From Verrucomicrobiales bacterium (GTDB lineage Bacteria; Verrucomicrobiota; Verrucomicrobiae; Limisphaerales; UBA1100): a stretch of 64,000 bases of DNA. The position numbers and the translations under genes are program-made. Location: contig PBLV01000063.1 of the NCBI GenBank assembly GCA_002721895.1, positions 143,717-207,716 on the forward strand. The letters are read 5' to 3'. Position 1 is the stretch's first letter. Each line of letters starts with the position of its first letter. The notes under the pieces are model-generated. The model was not told the origin of the DNA, did no database searches, and saw only the letters and a program-made list of their open reading frames with translations. Shown here in pieces: positions 8,664 to 17,187 of the stretch.

Positions 8664-9389
8664 ATGATCCCTCTATTTACTTCTCACTACAGCATTGGCA
8701 AAAGCATATTAACGCTCGACCACCCAGACAAGCAAATCGAGGGCGGCGCAACCAGCGTATTTAGTATCGCTCAAAAGAACAACCTAAAAGAAATATTTTT
8801 GGTAGAAAACTCACTGACCGGATTTCCTCAGGCGCTCACGATATCAGCGGAGCTAGGAATACAGTTATGCTTCGGCCTTTTGCTCAAAATCTGCGAGCAA
8901 GACCATAAGATTATCGTCTTCGCAAAAAACTCAAAAGGATGCAAAAGATTAAATCAAATATACAGCGAAGCGTTCGCGGGAGATAAAGAATGCATCTCAA
9001 CCGAAAACCTAAAAAAATTCTGGAACAATAAGGATCTTATGCTCTGCATACCGTTTTACGACTCTTTTATATATAAAAATATAATGACGTTTGACAGTTG
9101 CACGCCAGACCTATCCGCGTTCAGTCCGCTATTTTTTCTCGAAGAAAACAACCTACCCTTTGACAATCTCGTTCGCCAGAAGGTCGAAGCATATGCCAAA
9201 TCAAGAGGGCATGACACACAGTTAGTTAAATCCATTTACTACGAAAACCAAGAAGACGCAGAAGCCCTGCAGGTCTATAAATGCATATGCAGCAGAAGGT
9301 TCGGAAAGAGCTCTCTATCAAAACCGAATCTAGACCACTTCGGAAGTGATGAATTTAGCTTCGAGAGCCTACTTAAGAAGAAAAAATGA
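8664..9389 (+). CDS. Separate, degenerate PHP domain of DNA polymerase III alpha
   Basis: 241 aa from ATG 8664. The order FTSHYSIGKSILT, then FLVENSLTGFPQALTISAELG, then a GLLLKI strand follows the PHP domain that opens bacterial DnaE (HxH, TDHG, GxE). The expected metal ligands are changed: the first HxH is reduced to one His and TDHG has become VENS. Metal-dependent PHP activity is therefore unlikely. In bacteria this domain is fused to the polymerase; here the polymerase is a separate gene 1.1 kb downstream. The stop overlaps the SET gene start (ATGA at 9386). Confidence 0.7.
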   Translation: MIPLFTSHYSIGKSILTLDHPDKQIEGGATSVFSIAQKNNLKEIFLVENSLTGFPQALTISAELGIQLCFGLLLKICEQDHKIIVFAKNSKGCKRLNQIYSEAFAGDKECISTENLKKFWNNKDLMLCIPFYDSFIYKNIMTFDSCTPDLSAFSPLFFLEENNLPFDNLVRQKVEAYAKSRGHDTQLVKSIYYENQEDAEALQVYKCICSRRFGKSSLSKPNLDHFGSDEFSFESLLKKKK

Positions 9390-9898
9390 AATACAAGCTA
9401 TACAATTCAGGGAAAACCTTCCTTGACCGATCCCCCATTTCAGGCAGGGGCGTTTTCGCCTCTGAACCCTTTCGCAGGGGAGAGCTCATAGAGCAATGCC
9501 ATTTCATTATACCAGAACAAGATAAAGGCGGCAGAGATAAGGAACTCTTGAGATACATGTTTGCCATAACCAATGAAGAATCAATAAAATCCTCCAAGGA
9601 AACATTCCTTAAGATTTTTCTAGGAAATCTAATCGACAACAAGAAGGATGCGGACAGCGAGCGCTCACAAGCAATAAAGAACTGCGTTGAGCTTGGATAT
9701 AAATCGCTAGACAAACTATTCGATTCGGCAGTTGTGCTCGGAAACGGAATGATATTTAATCACTCAGACAAACCAAATATTGACTATTGCTTTAATGAAG
9801 ACGACTTCTGCTTCGACTATAATGCATCTAAAGATATACAACAAAACGAAGAGCTCGTAATTAATTACGGCAACCCAGAAAGGGGAGATATAAAATGA
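9386..9898 (+). CDS. SET-domain protein (putative lysine methyltransferase)
   Basis: 170 aa. SET motifs appear in order: GRGVFASEPFRRGELIE near residues 20-36 (start of the fold and cofactor-contacting loop), GNGMIFNHSDKPNIDY near 122-137 (the NHS-x-x-PN pseudoknot motif) and IQQNEELVINYGNPERGD near 153-170 (the GEEL-x-x-NYG motif with the catalytic Tyr). Predicted to transfer methyl from S-adenosylmethionine to a protein lysine. Target unknown. It is embedded between the two halves of the polymerase with ATGA overlaps on both sides, so a replication or host-chromatin protein target is plausible. Confidence 0.85.
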   Translation: MKYKLYNSGKTFLDRSPISGRGVFASEPFRRGELIEQCHFIIPEQDKGGRDKELLRYMFAITNEESIKSSKETFLKIFLGNLIDNKKDADSERSQAIKNCVELGYKSLDKLFDSAVVLGNGMIFNHSDKPNIDYCFNEDDFCFDYNASKDIQQNEELVINYGNPERGDIK

Positions 9899-10536
9899 AA
9901 GAATCGCTATTAAGATTTAAAGACAAACAGAAATATCTTATTTTTGATTACGAAACCTGCAACCTCAACCTCATGTCAAAAGATAATAAACCTTGGCAGC
10001 TTGCATTTCTTTTGGCTCAGGGCAATAAAATATTAGACAAAGCCGACTACATACTCTCTTGGCCAGACATCAACGTCTCTAAAGACGCAGCCAGAATAAC
10101 AGGCTTCTCCTACGCCAAGTATAATAAGAGAAAAAGCTGCCCACTGAAGGCGTTAGATCACTTCGAAAAATATTTATACGATAAAAAAATCCTAACCGTC
10201 GGACACAACATACTCGGATTCGACTTATATATCCACAATATCCACCGCAAGCTTTGCGGGAAAACCTCCGACTACTCATATATAGGAAATACGCTAGACA
10301 CCGTGTGCCTTGGGAGGGCCATTAAAGCGGGTATAAAGAGGCAGAAGGGGACAGACCTACTATCGTGGCAGTATAGGCTATTAAACCACCGCCAAAAAGG
10401 CCTGAAGGTAACACTAAAGCAATGCTGCAAGGACTACGGAATAAACTACAATCCGGAAAAATTGCATGATGCGCTTTACGACATAGAGAAAAATAACGAA
10501 GTATTTCAAAAAATGCTATGGGAGGTGGAGGTATGA
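9895..10536 (+). CDS. DnaQ-like 3'-5' exonuclease (DEDDh)
   Basis: 213 aa. The three exonuclease motifs are present: FDYETC near residues 18-23 (Exo I, Asp and Glu), VGHNILGFDLYIHN near 99-112 (Exo II), and HDALYDIEKN near 190-199 (Exo III, with the His five residues before the Asp as in the DEDDh subclass). This is the proofreading activity expected for a DnaE-type polymerase, encoded as a separate subunit. The stop overlaps the polymerase start (ATGA at 10533). Confidence 0.88.
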   Translation: MKESLLRFKDKQKYLIFDYETCNLNLMSKDNKPWQLAFLLAQGNKILDKADYILSWPDINVSKDAARITGFSYAKYNKRKSCPLKALDHFEKYLYDKKILTVGHNILGFDLYIHNIHRKLCGKTSDYSYIGNTLDTVCLGRAIKAGIKRQKGTDLLSWQYRLLNHRQKGLKVTLKQCCKDYGINYNPEKLHDALYDIEKNNEVFQKMLWEVEV

Positions 10537-13088
10537 TATCCAACTTCAAAAAATACAAAGACTGCATGCCCCCAGGCGTACTGCTTCCGAATATTAAGAT
10601 CAATAAGAAATATTACGACGAGCTCGAAATCCCGAGCGACTCATCCAATTTCGACTTCCTTAGGCACTTATGCCTAAAGGGAGTAAAAGAAAAAAATATT
10701 AACAAGAAAAACGATGACGAAAAGCAGACCTATTATTCTAGAGCAAAAATGGAACTCAAAATCCTTGACGAGCTTGGGTTTATCGACTACATTTTACTTA
10801 ACTGGGATATTCTTGAGTATTGTCATAACAACAATATTCCTACTGGGCCTGGCCGTGGCTCGGCGGCTGGCTCGCTTGTTCTATATCTGATAGGCGTAAC
10901 AAAAATAGATCCGGTAGAACATAATCTCTTTTTTGAGAGATTTGTCTCTAAAAGCAGGGCAAAATCCACAGAACATAAGGGAGTAAAATACCTTGACGGA
11001 GGACTACTGGCGGATATTGACAATGATATAGCCTACGAGCATAGGCAAGAAGTAATAAAATACATCGAGGAAAAACACCCAAATAGCACTGCAAAGATAT
11101 TAACTTTAAATACGCTTAGTAGCAAACTCTGCCTTAGGGAATGCGGGAAAATAGTAGGAGAATTAGACGAGCAGGAAATTTCACTAATTACGGACGAGAT
11201 TCCTAAGCAATTTGGCAAAGTAGACCCTCTTATCGATTCCTATAATAAAAGCGAAAAAATTAAGGAATGGGCCGACGCCAATCCGCGCATATTCGGTGTT
11301 GCGAAAAAACTTGAAAACCTGAACAAGAACACGGGAGTTCATCCCTCCGGTATCGCAATTGCTGCAGAAAATATCTCAAACATATGCCCAATACAAAAGA
11401 CGAAAGACGGAAGCCTTATTACCGGGTACGATATGAATTGGGTTTCAGAATTAATGGTTAAATTCGACATCCTCGGACTTCGAACATTAAGCGTTATCAA
11501 TACGACCTGCAAGCGAGTGGGCATATCGGCTGAGGACATAGACATAAATGACGAAGGGGTCTATCTCCCGTTGCAAGACCTTCGCCACCCCCATGGGCTT
11601 TTCCAAATTGAGGCAGATACAGACTATAAGGTTTGCAAGAAAATTCAGCCCAAAAATATAGAAGAACTGAGCGCAGTACTGGCAATCGCTCGCCCAGGCG
11701 CATTGGACTTCTTAGACAATTACCACAATCACGTTTCCACGGGCAACTTCCAAAGTATACACCCCTTCTTCGACGACATCCTCTCGCACACCGGCGGCAT
11801 CCCACTGTATCAGGAGCAGTTAATGCAAATGGCCGTAAAGGTTGGATTCACGCTTGACGAATCGGAGCAAATAAGAAGAATAGTGGGTAAAAAGAAAATC
11901 AAAGAAATGCCGATATGGAAAGAAAAAATTAAAGATAAAATATCCGAAAACGGAATTGATAAAGAAGCCGGAGACGTCCTATGGAGAGTGGCAGAAGATA
12001 GCGCAAACTATTCGTTCAACAAGAGTCACTCAATCGCATACTCCACTCTATCAGCCTGGACAACATACCTAAAATTCAAACACCCCCAACAGTTCTTCTT
12101 GTCATTGCTTCAGATGACTAGATTCGAGCCCTGCCCTCAAGACGAGATCGGCAAAATCAGTCAAGAGCTATCTTCTTTTGGCATTAAACTATTGCCTCCA
12201 AATTTGGCAAAGTCAAAAATGGACTTCTCGATAGAGGGTCCAGATATACGCTATGGATTAAATAGCATTAAGGGAATTAGCGAAAAGTCGCTTAAGTCTT
12301 TAATGGAATTCAGAAAAGAGAGTGGAACCTCAAAATATGACATGTTCATGTCTGCCAAGCAGGCTGGACTGAATATAGGTACGGTTTGCGCCCTCATCCA
12401 GGCCGGAGCTCTCTCCAATTACAACGGCAGCAGGCCGCTACTAGTATTGGAGGCTCAAGTATTCAACTCCCTGACAGAGAGGGAGAAAAGAAATTTCGTC
12501 GAACTAGGCCCAAAGTTTGAGTATAGATTGCTAGATTCTATAGTCCACGCAAGAGACAACGATCTTGTTGGGGACGACGGGAGACCCCTCTTTAAGGAGT
12601 CTAGATTTCAGACCTTCAAGAAAAAGTACGAGCCCTATAAGCAAATTTACATAAAAAATAGCAAGTCTCAGAGTTTCGCAGACTGGTATTTTGAGAATCA
12701 GCTATTAGGATATTCTTATAGCCAAAACCTAAGGTCTGTATTCTCAAGAAAACCTGAAACATTTGTAAATTATAGCGACTACGAATTAATGAGCAAGAAT
12801 TCCGCAGGAAGAATTATAGGGATGGTGCAGGATTCTTTTGTGAGGACCAGTAGAAGCGGAAATAAGTATATGAAAATTGAAATTGCAGACGAGAGAGGAG
12901 TATTTCAATGCATGCTATGCAATAGTCGAAGAGGTAACAGGCTGGACGAATTTTTGGAAGACAACGACGTTCCAGATAAAAACAGTATAGTAATTGCCTA
13001 TGGCTCCAAAGGGGAAGACGCCTTCTTTCTGGAAGACATGAAAATTATGGATGAGCAAATTTACATGAAGCTCGCAGACCTCAAATAG
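10533..13088 (+). CDS. dnaE: DNA polymerase III alpha-like polymerase core (DnaE without PHP)
   Basis: 851 aa from ATG 10533. An in-frame ATG 15 nt upstream exists, but GGGAGGTGGAGGT just before 10533 is a strong ribosome site and the ATGA overlap favours it. GPGRGSAAGSLVLYLIG near residues 105-121 is the DnaE palm signature. The catalytic aspartates fit Asp161 and Asp163 (ADIDNDI) and Asp312 (KFDILGL). GVHPSGIAI near 268-276 and the later tandem HhH-like and OB-fold regions (RIIGMVQDSF, FQCMLC) complete the C family order. The PHP domain is absent because it is a separate gene. Predicted to copy the phage genome. Confidence 0.92.
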   Translation: MISNFKKYKDCMPPGVLLPNIKINKKYYDELEIPSDSSNFDFLRHLCLKGVKEKNINKKNDDEKQTYYSRAKMELKILDELGFIDYILLNWDILEYCHNNNIPTGPGRGSAAGSLVLYLIGVTKIDPVEHNLFFERFVSKSRAKSTEHKGVKYLDGGLLADIDNDIAYEHRQEVIKYIEEKHPNSTAKILTLNTLSSKLCLRECGKIVGELDEQEISLITDEIPKQFGKVDPLIDSYNKSEKIKEWADANPRIFGVAKKLENLNKNTGVHPSGIAIAAENISNICPIQKTKDGSLITGYDMNWVSELMVKFDILGLRTLSVINTTCKRVGISAEDIDINDEGVYLPLQDLRHPHGLFQIEADTDYKVCKKIQPKNIEELSAVLAIARPGALDFLDNYHNHVSTGNFQSIHPFFDDILSHTGGIPLYQEQLMQMAVKVGFTLDESEQIRRIVGKKKIKEMPIWKEKIKDKISENGIDKEAGDVLWRVAEDSANYSFNKSHSIAYSTLSAWTTYLKFKHPQQFFLSLLQMTRFEPCPQDEIGKISQELSSFGIKLLPPNLAKSKMDFSIEGPDIRYGLNSIKGISEKSLKSLMEFRKESGTSKYDMFMSAKQAGLNIGTVCALIQAGALSNYNGSRPLLVLEAQVFNSLTEREKRNFVELGPKFEYRLLDSIVHARDNDLVGDDGRPLFKESRFQTFKKKYEPYKQIYIKNSKSQSFADWYFENQLLGYSYSQNLRSVFSRKPETFVNYSDYELMSKNSAGRIIGMVQDSFVRTSRSGNKYMKIEIADERGVFQCMLCNSRRGNRLDEFLEDNDVPDKNSIVIAYGSKGEDAFFLEDMKIMDEQIYMKLADLK

Positions 13089-13102
13089 TGTAAGTTATCA
13101 TG
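13088..13102 (+). promoter_or_regulatory. GTGTA-type phage promoter candidate
   Basis: GTGTAAGTTATC precedes the double ATG at 13100 and 13103. Its distance to the second ATG is 15 nt, the spacing seen at other sites. Confidence 0.4.
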
Positions 13103-15628
13103 ATGGAGCACAAACCAAACTTTACCCCCAGAGCGCAGAGGGCAATAGAAATATCAAAAAAAACCGCCAAAGACATGGGCTCGAAGACCGTTGCGCTCGA
13201 GCATCTTTTCCTGGGCATACTGCACCTCAAAGCAGGAGTAATCCACGAAGTGCTCTTGGGGGTGGGAATCAGCCCTGCTAATCTTATTACTGCCATTTCC
13301 AATAGAATAAAGGAAGAGGCAGTCTCCCACGCCTCTGAAGACACTCCCGAATTTGATCCAAAATTCAAGCAGGTACTAGAAATAGCTGCACTAATTAGCA
13401 AAAATTTTGGGCATGATTATGTAGGGATAGAGCACATGCTTTTAGCAATGCTAAAATATGACGGTTCTCCAATTAATGAGTATTTCAAACTCCTCGACAT
13501 ACCCGAAGATCTGATTATTGAACAAATTAAAAACTATTTTCAGCTTACAGTGCCGGAGGTCCCAATCATAGGAGGGTTCCACCCTTTCTTTATAAATCCC
13601 CAAGGAAACCCCCAGAACCAAGCAGGGGCAGAGCCCTCCCAGAGCAAGCCCCGACGCCAAACGATGATCGATAAGTACGGGGTTAATTATGTGGAAATGG
13701 CGGCAGATAATAAATTTGACGAAATAATAGGAAAAGAATCCGAAATCCTGGAGGTATGTGAAATTTTATGCAGGAGAATAAAAAACAACCCAGTACTCCT
13801 GGGGGACCCTGGCGTTGGGAAGACTGCAATCGTAGAGGGCCTCGCGCAGTCTATAGTAAAAAGCTCCGCACCAGAACATCTGCTTGATAAGCAGATATAT
13901 GGGATAGATCTGGCCTCTATGATTGCGGGAACCAAATACAGGGGGCAATTTGAAGAAAGGCTCAAAGGAATGCTTGAAGAAGCGATAGAAGACGATAGGA
14001 TAATTTTATTCATCGACGAGCTGCATACCTTAGTCGGCGCTGGCAGCGCAGAAGGAACAATGGATGCGGCAAACATATTAAAACCCCTCCTTTCAAAAGG
14101 AGCCATAAGATGCATTGGAGCGACAACAAACAAAGAATACAAAAAAAGCATACTTAAAGACGGTGCGCTTGATCGAAGATTTCAGCCCGTAACATGCAGG
14201 CAACCAAGCGAAAAGGAAACCCTAGAGATACTTAAGGGAGTAAAACATAAATACGAGGAATTCCATTACGTAGACTACGACCAAGAGTGCCTTAAGCTCA
14301 TAGTAGATTTGGCAGCAAGATACATTCCGTCAAAGCAATTCCCTGACAAAGCGCTAGACATATTAGATCAAGTAGGCGCAAAAGTAAAAATAAAATCTTT
14401 TGTCCGTCCTAAGAAAAGCAAGGCAATGGAGCTAGAACTGGAAGACCTCATGAGGGAAGAAGATATCCTACGAGGTCAAGGAATAGATTGCTCAGGAGTA
14501 AACAAAAAACAAGAAGATCTTTTAGAAAAATACTCAAAGTCCCTACAGAACTGGGCAAACAAAAACTTTAAAAACAGAAAACGAATAAGGCCCCAGGATA
14601 TTTACAGAACCGTCTCCCAACTCACCAACGTGCCCATGGCAGAACTCTCAAGGACTGACGCTCAGAGATTTCTCAACCTTGAAGATAGAATGAAATCAAA
14701 GATCATTGGGCAAGACCATGCGGTCGCGACAATCTGCAAAGCAATATTGCGTTCAAAATCAGGGCTCAGAAATGAGAGTAAACCAATCGGCAGCTTTCTG
14801 CTTCTAGGTCAGACCGGTTTGGGTAAAACCTATACCGCAAAAACGATAGCCTCATCCCTTTTTGGGAGTAGTTCTGAAATAATTGCGGTAGACATGAGCG
14901 AGTATTCTGAAAAAATTTCCAGCACAAGACTATCGGGCGCTGCGCCAGGCTACGTTGGCTACGAAGAGGGTTCCGCGCTAATAGACAAAATCACAAAAAA
15001 CCCATATAGCGTAGTATTATTTGATGAAATAGAAAAGGCACACCCAGACGTAATCCAGTCTCTACTGCAGGTCCTCGAGGAGGGGAGATTAACAGACGGA
15101 CTAGGAAGGGTTGGCGATTTTACAAATAGCATAATTATCCTAACAGGCAACATAGGCTCGGAAATTGCCGGACAGGGCGGTAGTATGGGATTCGCAGCAG
15201 CAGAAGACCAGCATTCTATTATTGTTGACAAAATTACCGAAAAGGCGAGCCAAGCACTTAGGCCAGAGTTTGTAAACAGGATAACAGAAGTTATAGTTTT
15301 TAATTCATTTAGTAAAGAAGATTTTTCCAAGATATTAAATTTAGAGCTCAAACCATTAAGGAAGAAACTCAAGGAAAGAGACATATCCCTACGCATAGGA
15401 AAGAATCTAAGAAGTTCAATTATAGAGAAAACTCAAGATTCAAACTATGGCGCCAGGCCTGTAGCAAGAATAATTCAAAAAGAAATAGAGGACGAACTGG
15501 CTGAACTCCTAATTAACGGGAAGCTCAAAGACGGCGAAAAAATCTCTTTCACTGGGTCCGTCGGAGAAGTAAGTTATTCCATTACGGCAAAACCGGCTTC
15601 TGAGGATCAAACGCCTCCTCTTCCTTAA
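13100..15628 (+). CDS. ClpC/ClpA-like AAA+ unfoldase
   Basis: 842 aa, usual length for ClpC/ClpA. Two N-terminal Clp repeats (residues about 8-140) bind substrates or adaptors. AAA1 has GDPGVGKT near 235-242 and FIDELHTLVG; AAA2 has GQTGLGKT near 569-576 and LFDEIEKAHPD. The linker region near 430-490 is short, so a full ClpB-type middle coiled coil is absent, which fits ClpC/ClpA and not a disaggregase. A GGSMGFAAAEDQ loop in AAA2 lies where ClpA/ClpC/ClpX carry the IG(F/L)-type ClpP-docking tripeptide. With the ClpP-like gene at 7.8 kb it probably forms a phage-encoded protease. The second ATG (13103) may be the true start. The gene overlaps the convergent gene at its 3' end by 47 nt. Confidence 0.9.
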   Translation: MMEHKPNFTPRAQRAIEISKKTAKDMGSKTVALEHLFLGILHLKAGVIHEVLLGVGISPANLITAISNRIKEEAVSHASEDTPEFDPKFKQVLEIAALISKNFGHDYVGIEHMLLAMLKYDGSPINEYFKLLDIPEDLIIEQIKNYFQLTVPEVPIIGGFHPFFINPQGNPQNQAGAEPSQSKPRRQTMIDKYGVNYVEMAADNKFDEIIGKESEILEVCEILCRRIKNNPVLLGDPGVGKTAIVEGLAQSIVKSSAPEHLLDKQIYGIDLASMIAGTKYRGQFEERLKGMLEEAIEDDRIILFIDELHTLVGAGSAEGTMDAANILKPLLSKGAIRCIGATTNKEYKKSILKDGALDRRFQPVTCRQPSEKETLEILKGVKHKYEEFHYVDYDQECLKLIVDLAARYIPSKQFPDKALDILDQVGAKVKIKSFVRPKKSKAMELELEDLMREEDILRGQGIDCSGVNKKQEDLLEKYSKSLQNWANKNFKNRKRIRPQDIYRTVSQLTNVPMAELSRTDAQRFLNLEDRMKSKIIGQDHAVATICKAILRSKSGLRNESKPIGSFLLLGQTGLGKTYTAKTIASSLFGSSSEIIAVDMSEYSEKISSTRLSGAAPGYVGYEEGSALIDKITKNPYSVVLFDEIEKAHPDVIQSLLQVLEEGRLTDGLGRVGDFTNSIIILTGNIGSEIAGQGGSMGFAAAEDQHSIIVDKITEKASQALRPEFVNRITEVIVFNSFSKEDFSKILNLELKPLRKKLKERDISLRIGKNLRSSIIEKTQDSNYGARPVARIIQKEIEDELAELLINGKLKDGEKISFTGSVGEVSYSITAKPASEDQTPPLP

Positions 15629-16127
15629 CCATAGGATCTTCAAATTTTTCCCCAGGATTCTCGGTGGCCTCTTCCGGGGCGTCGTTAAAGATTAACATGC
15701 ACGCCATAAATCTATCGCTCTGCTCGGGGTATCTCTGCTTCATGTTTGGGTCCGTTATACATCTCCCCATAAATCCGTCGCCGGATTCTCCCTCAGATGG
15801 GGTGGGGTATCGCTTGTCTTCATTAGATAAAAAGTTATTCTTGTTCTTTTGCTCCTCTTCGTCTGTTGACGGCAACTCTGGAGCTGGCGCAGAGGGGTAG
15901 AGCTTTTCGTACTCTACGAACTTAAAGGCCTCTTCTATCTGGTCATAAGAAGTCATGATCCTTTGTTGCACCCAGTCTTCCAAAACATCGCCATCCTGCA
16001 AGAGCTCAAATAGGCCCTGCGCGCATTTTGCAATTTGATACAACTGAGATTTGTACATCCGAATGGAGTTCGGGTCCTCCGCCTCAGACTCCATTCTGGA
16101 GAATTTAATATCCTCTAGATCATTCAT
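15582..16127 (-). CDS. Hypothetical phage protein, 181 aa
   Basis: Acidic. An N-terminal helical region (YKSQLYQIAKCAQGLFELL, then EDWVQQRIMTSYDQIEEAFKF) has the look of a small helical protein found in T4-like marine phages near head genes. A central Pro/Glu-rich linker leads to a second motif RCITDPNMKQRYPEQSDRFMACM with conserved Cys. No function assigned. It is the last gene of the capsid-strand block and converges on the ClpC gene, overlapping it by 47 nt with no terminator between them. Confidence 0.75.
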   Translation of the reverse strand: MNDLEDIKFSRMESEAEDPNSIRMYKSQLYQIAKCAQGLFELLQDGDVLEDWVQQRIMTSYDQIEEAFKFVEYEKLYPSAPAPELPSTDEEEQKNKNNFLSNEDKRYPTPSEGESGDGFMGRCITDPNMKQRYPEQSDRFMACMLIFNDAPEEATENPGEKFEDPMVKEEEAFDPQKPVLP

Positions 16128-16142
16128 CCTATTTAATTACAC
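16128..16142 (-). promoter_or_regulatory. GTGTA-type phage promoter candidate
   Basis: On the minus strand GTGTAATTAAATAGG ends directly before ATG 16127; GTGTA begins exactly 15 nt upstream. Confidence 0.45.
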
Positions 16143-16149
16143 CAAAAAA

Positions 16150-16611
16150 TTAAGCCGGAGCGTCATCGCCTGAAATTTGTCCAGGCCTCGCGGCATACAT
16201 ATTATAACTATGTACCAGTGCATCCAGTTTTTGCTGAGTGTGAGAAATTAAGCTTCTGTAGTTTTTTGCTATTTCGCTTTTATTTGTGCGGGTGATAACC
16301 GAATCCCCTTCCCTGATAGTATGGAAATCCAACTCCCCTTGAGATCCATCAACAAGCCTAAGCACATTCCTGCTCTGTCGCCTATAGTATTGAAGCAAAT
16401 ACATTTCCCTAAGGATAGATTTTTCTTCCTGAAGAATAAGAGATAAATCCGTTAATTCAAAATTTGTATTTATGAGGGTGTTGAGCTCCCCCAAGTGAGC
16501 CTCAAGCCATGCAGTAATTAATGCTATTTCCGCTGCACGTTCTTCCGCAGACTCCGAGAAACATAATTCCGAGTCATAAATTTGCGTTGCCAGATCAGAT
16601 AAAGCGGACAC
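16150..16611 (-). CDS. Hypothetical helical protein, 153 aa
   Basis: Predicted mostly helical, with an acidic N-terminal half, a LQYYRRQSRNVLRLVDGSQGE segment and a Tyr-rich C-terminal helix (ALVHSYNMYAAR). No family recognised. It lies between the basic 153-aa protein (5 bp away) and the 181-aa protein, downstream of the capsid gene, a position that often holds head-completion or connector proteins; that is positional inference only. Confidence 0.7.
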   Translation of the reverse strand: MSALSDLATQIYDSELCFSESAEERAAEIALITAWLEAHLGELNTLINTNFELTDLSLILQEEKSILREMYLLQYYRRQSRNVLRLVDGSQGELDFHTIREGDSVITRTNKSEIAKNYRSLISHTQQKLDALVHSYNMYAARPGQISGDDAPA

Positions 16612-16616
16612 TATGG

Positions 16617-17078
16617 CTATTCCTCCAGAATTTCGATAAGCTTTTTATGCTTGGGGTTATTTGGGTCAAGCTCAAACGGCGGTCCATTATCAATTACAAC
16701 ATTTGTGCCAAGATTCTCAGACTTAAAAGCCTTTGTGAGTTTGTTTTTCAAGATTGTCCTATTCCCCGAAGGAAAAACCCCTGCGCGCACAGCAACCTCC
16801 TGGAGTTCGGTTAGACTCATTCCCGCCATATTCTCCTCAAATATCCTGGCGTCATTCGTTCCGTACGGATTGCTCTTTCTTACCTCCAGAATCTCCTCTA
16901 GCTTTTTAACGTACTCTAAGTTCTGCTCGTACGTTTTTCCTGTGGTTTGATTTAAATCTTTTAATTCCGGCTTCTTGGCGGCCTTGGTGGCCTTAGCTCG
17001 CTTAGCTGGCTTGACCCCTCGGGCGGGCTTACCCTTACTAGAGGCAGCTCTCTTCTTGTTTGTTTTTTTAGTACTCAT
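16617..17078 (-). CDS. Basic protein with Lys/Arg-rich tail and SAP-like motif
   Basis: The first about 38 residues are almost only K, R, A, S, T, P and G, like histone H1-type tails, and should bind DNA non-specifically. Residues about 88-122 (MSLTELQEVAVRAGVFPSGNRTILKNKL) resemble a SAP helix-extended loop-helix DNA-binding motif. A role in packing DNA in the head or at a junction is inference. It has its own upstream gap (17079-17133) after the capsid-gene terminator, with GAGATACAC-like sequence but no clear promoter. Confidence 0.7.
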   Translation of the reverse strand: MSTKKTNKKRAASSKGKPARGVKPAKRAKATKAAKKPELKDLNQTTGKTYEQNLEYVKKLEEILEVRKSNPYGTNDARIFEENMAGMSLTELQEVAVRAGVFPSGNRTILKNKLTKAFKSENLGTNVVIDNGPPFELDPNNPKHKKLIEILEE

Positions 17079-17133
17079 ACTTCCTTATACCTTTCTTAGG
17101 AGATACACATATATATGGTGTGCGTGAAAAACA

Positions 17134-17162
17134 AAAAAATCCACCCATAAGGTGGATTTTTT
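17134..17162. terminator. Rho-independent terminator after the capsid gene
   Basis: A perfect 12-bp inverted repeat (AAAAAATCCACC and GGTGGATTTTTT) around a 5-nt loop. Because of the flanking A and T runs it can work on either strand; it lies 25 bp past the capsid stop and should separate capsid transcription from the downstream genes. Confidence 0.85.
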
Positions 17163-17187
17163 GTTTAAAAACTAAGGTTTTAAAGCC

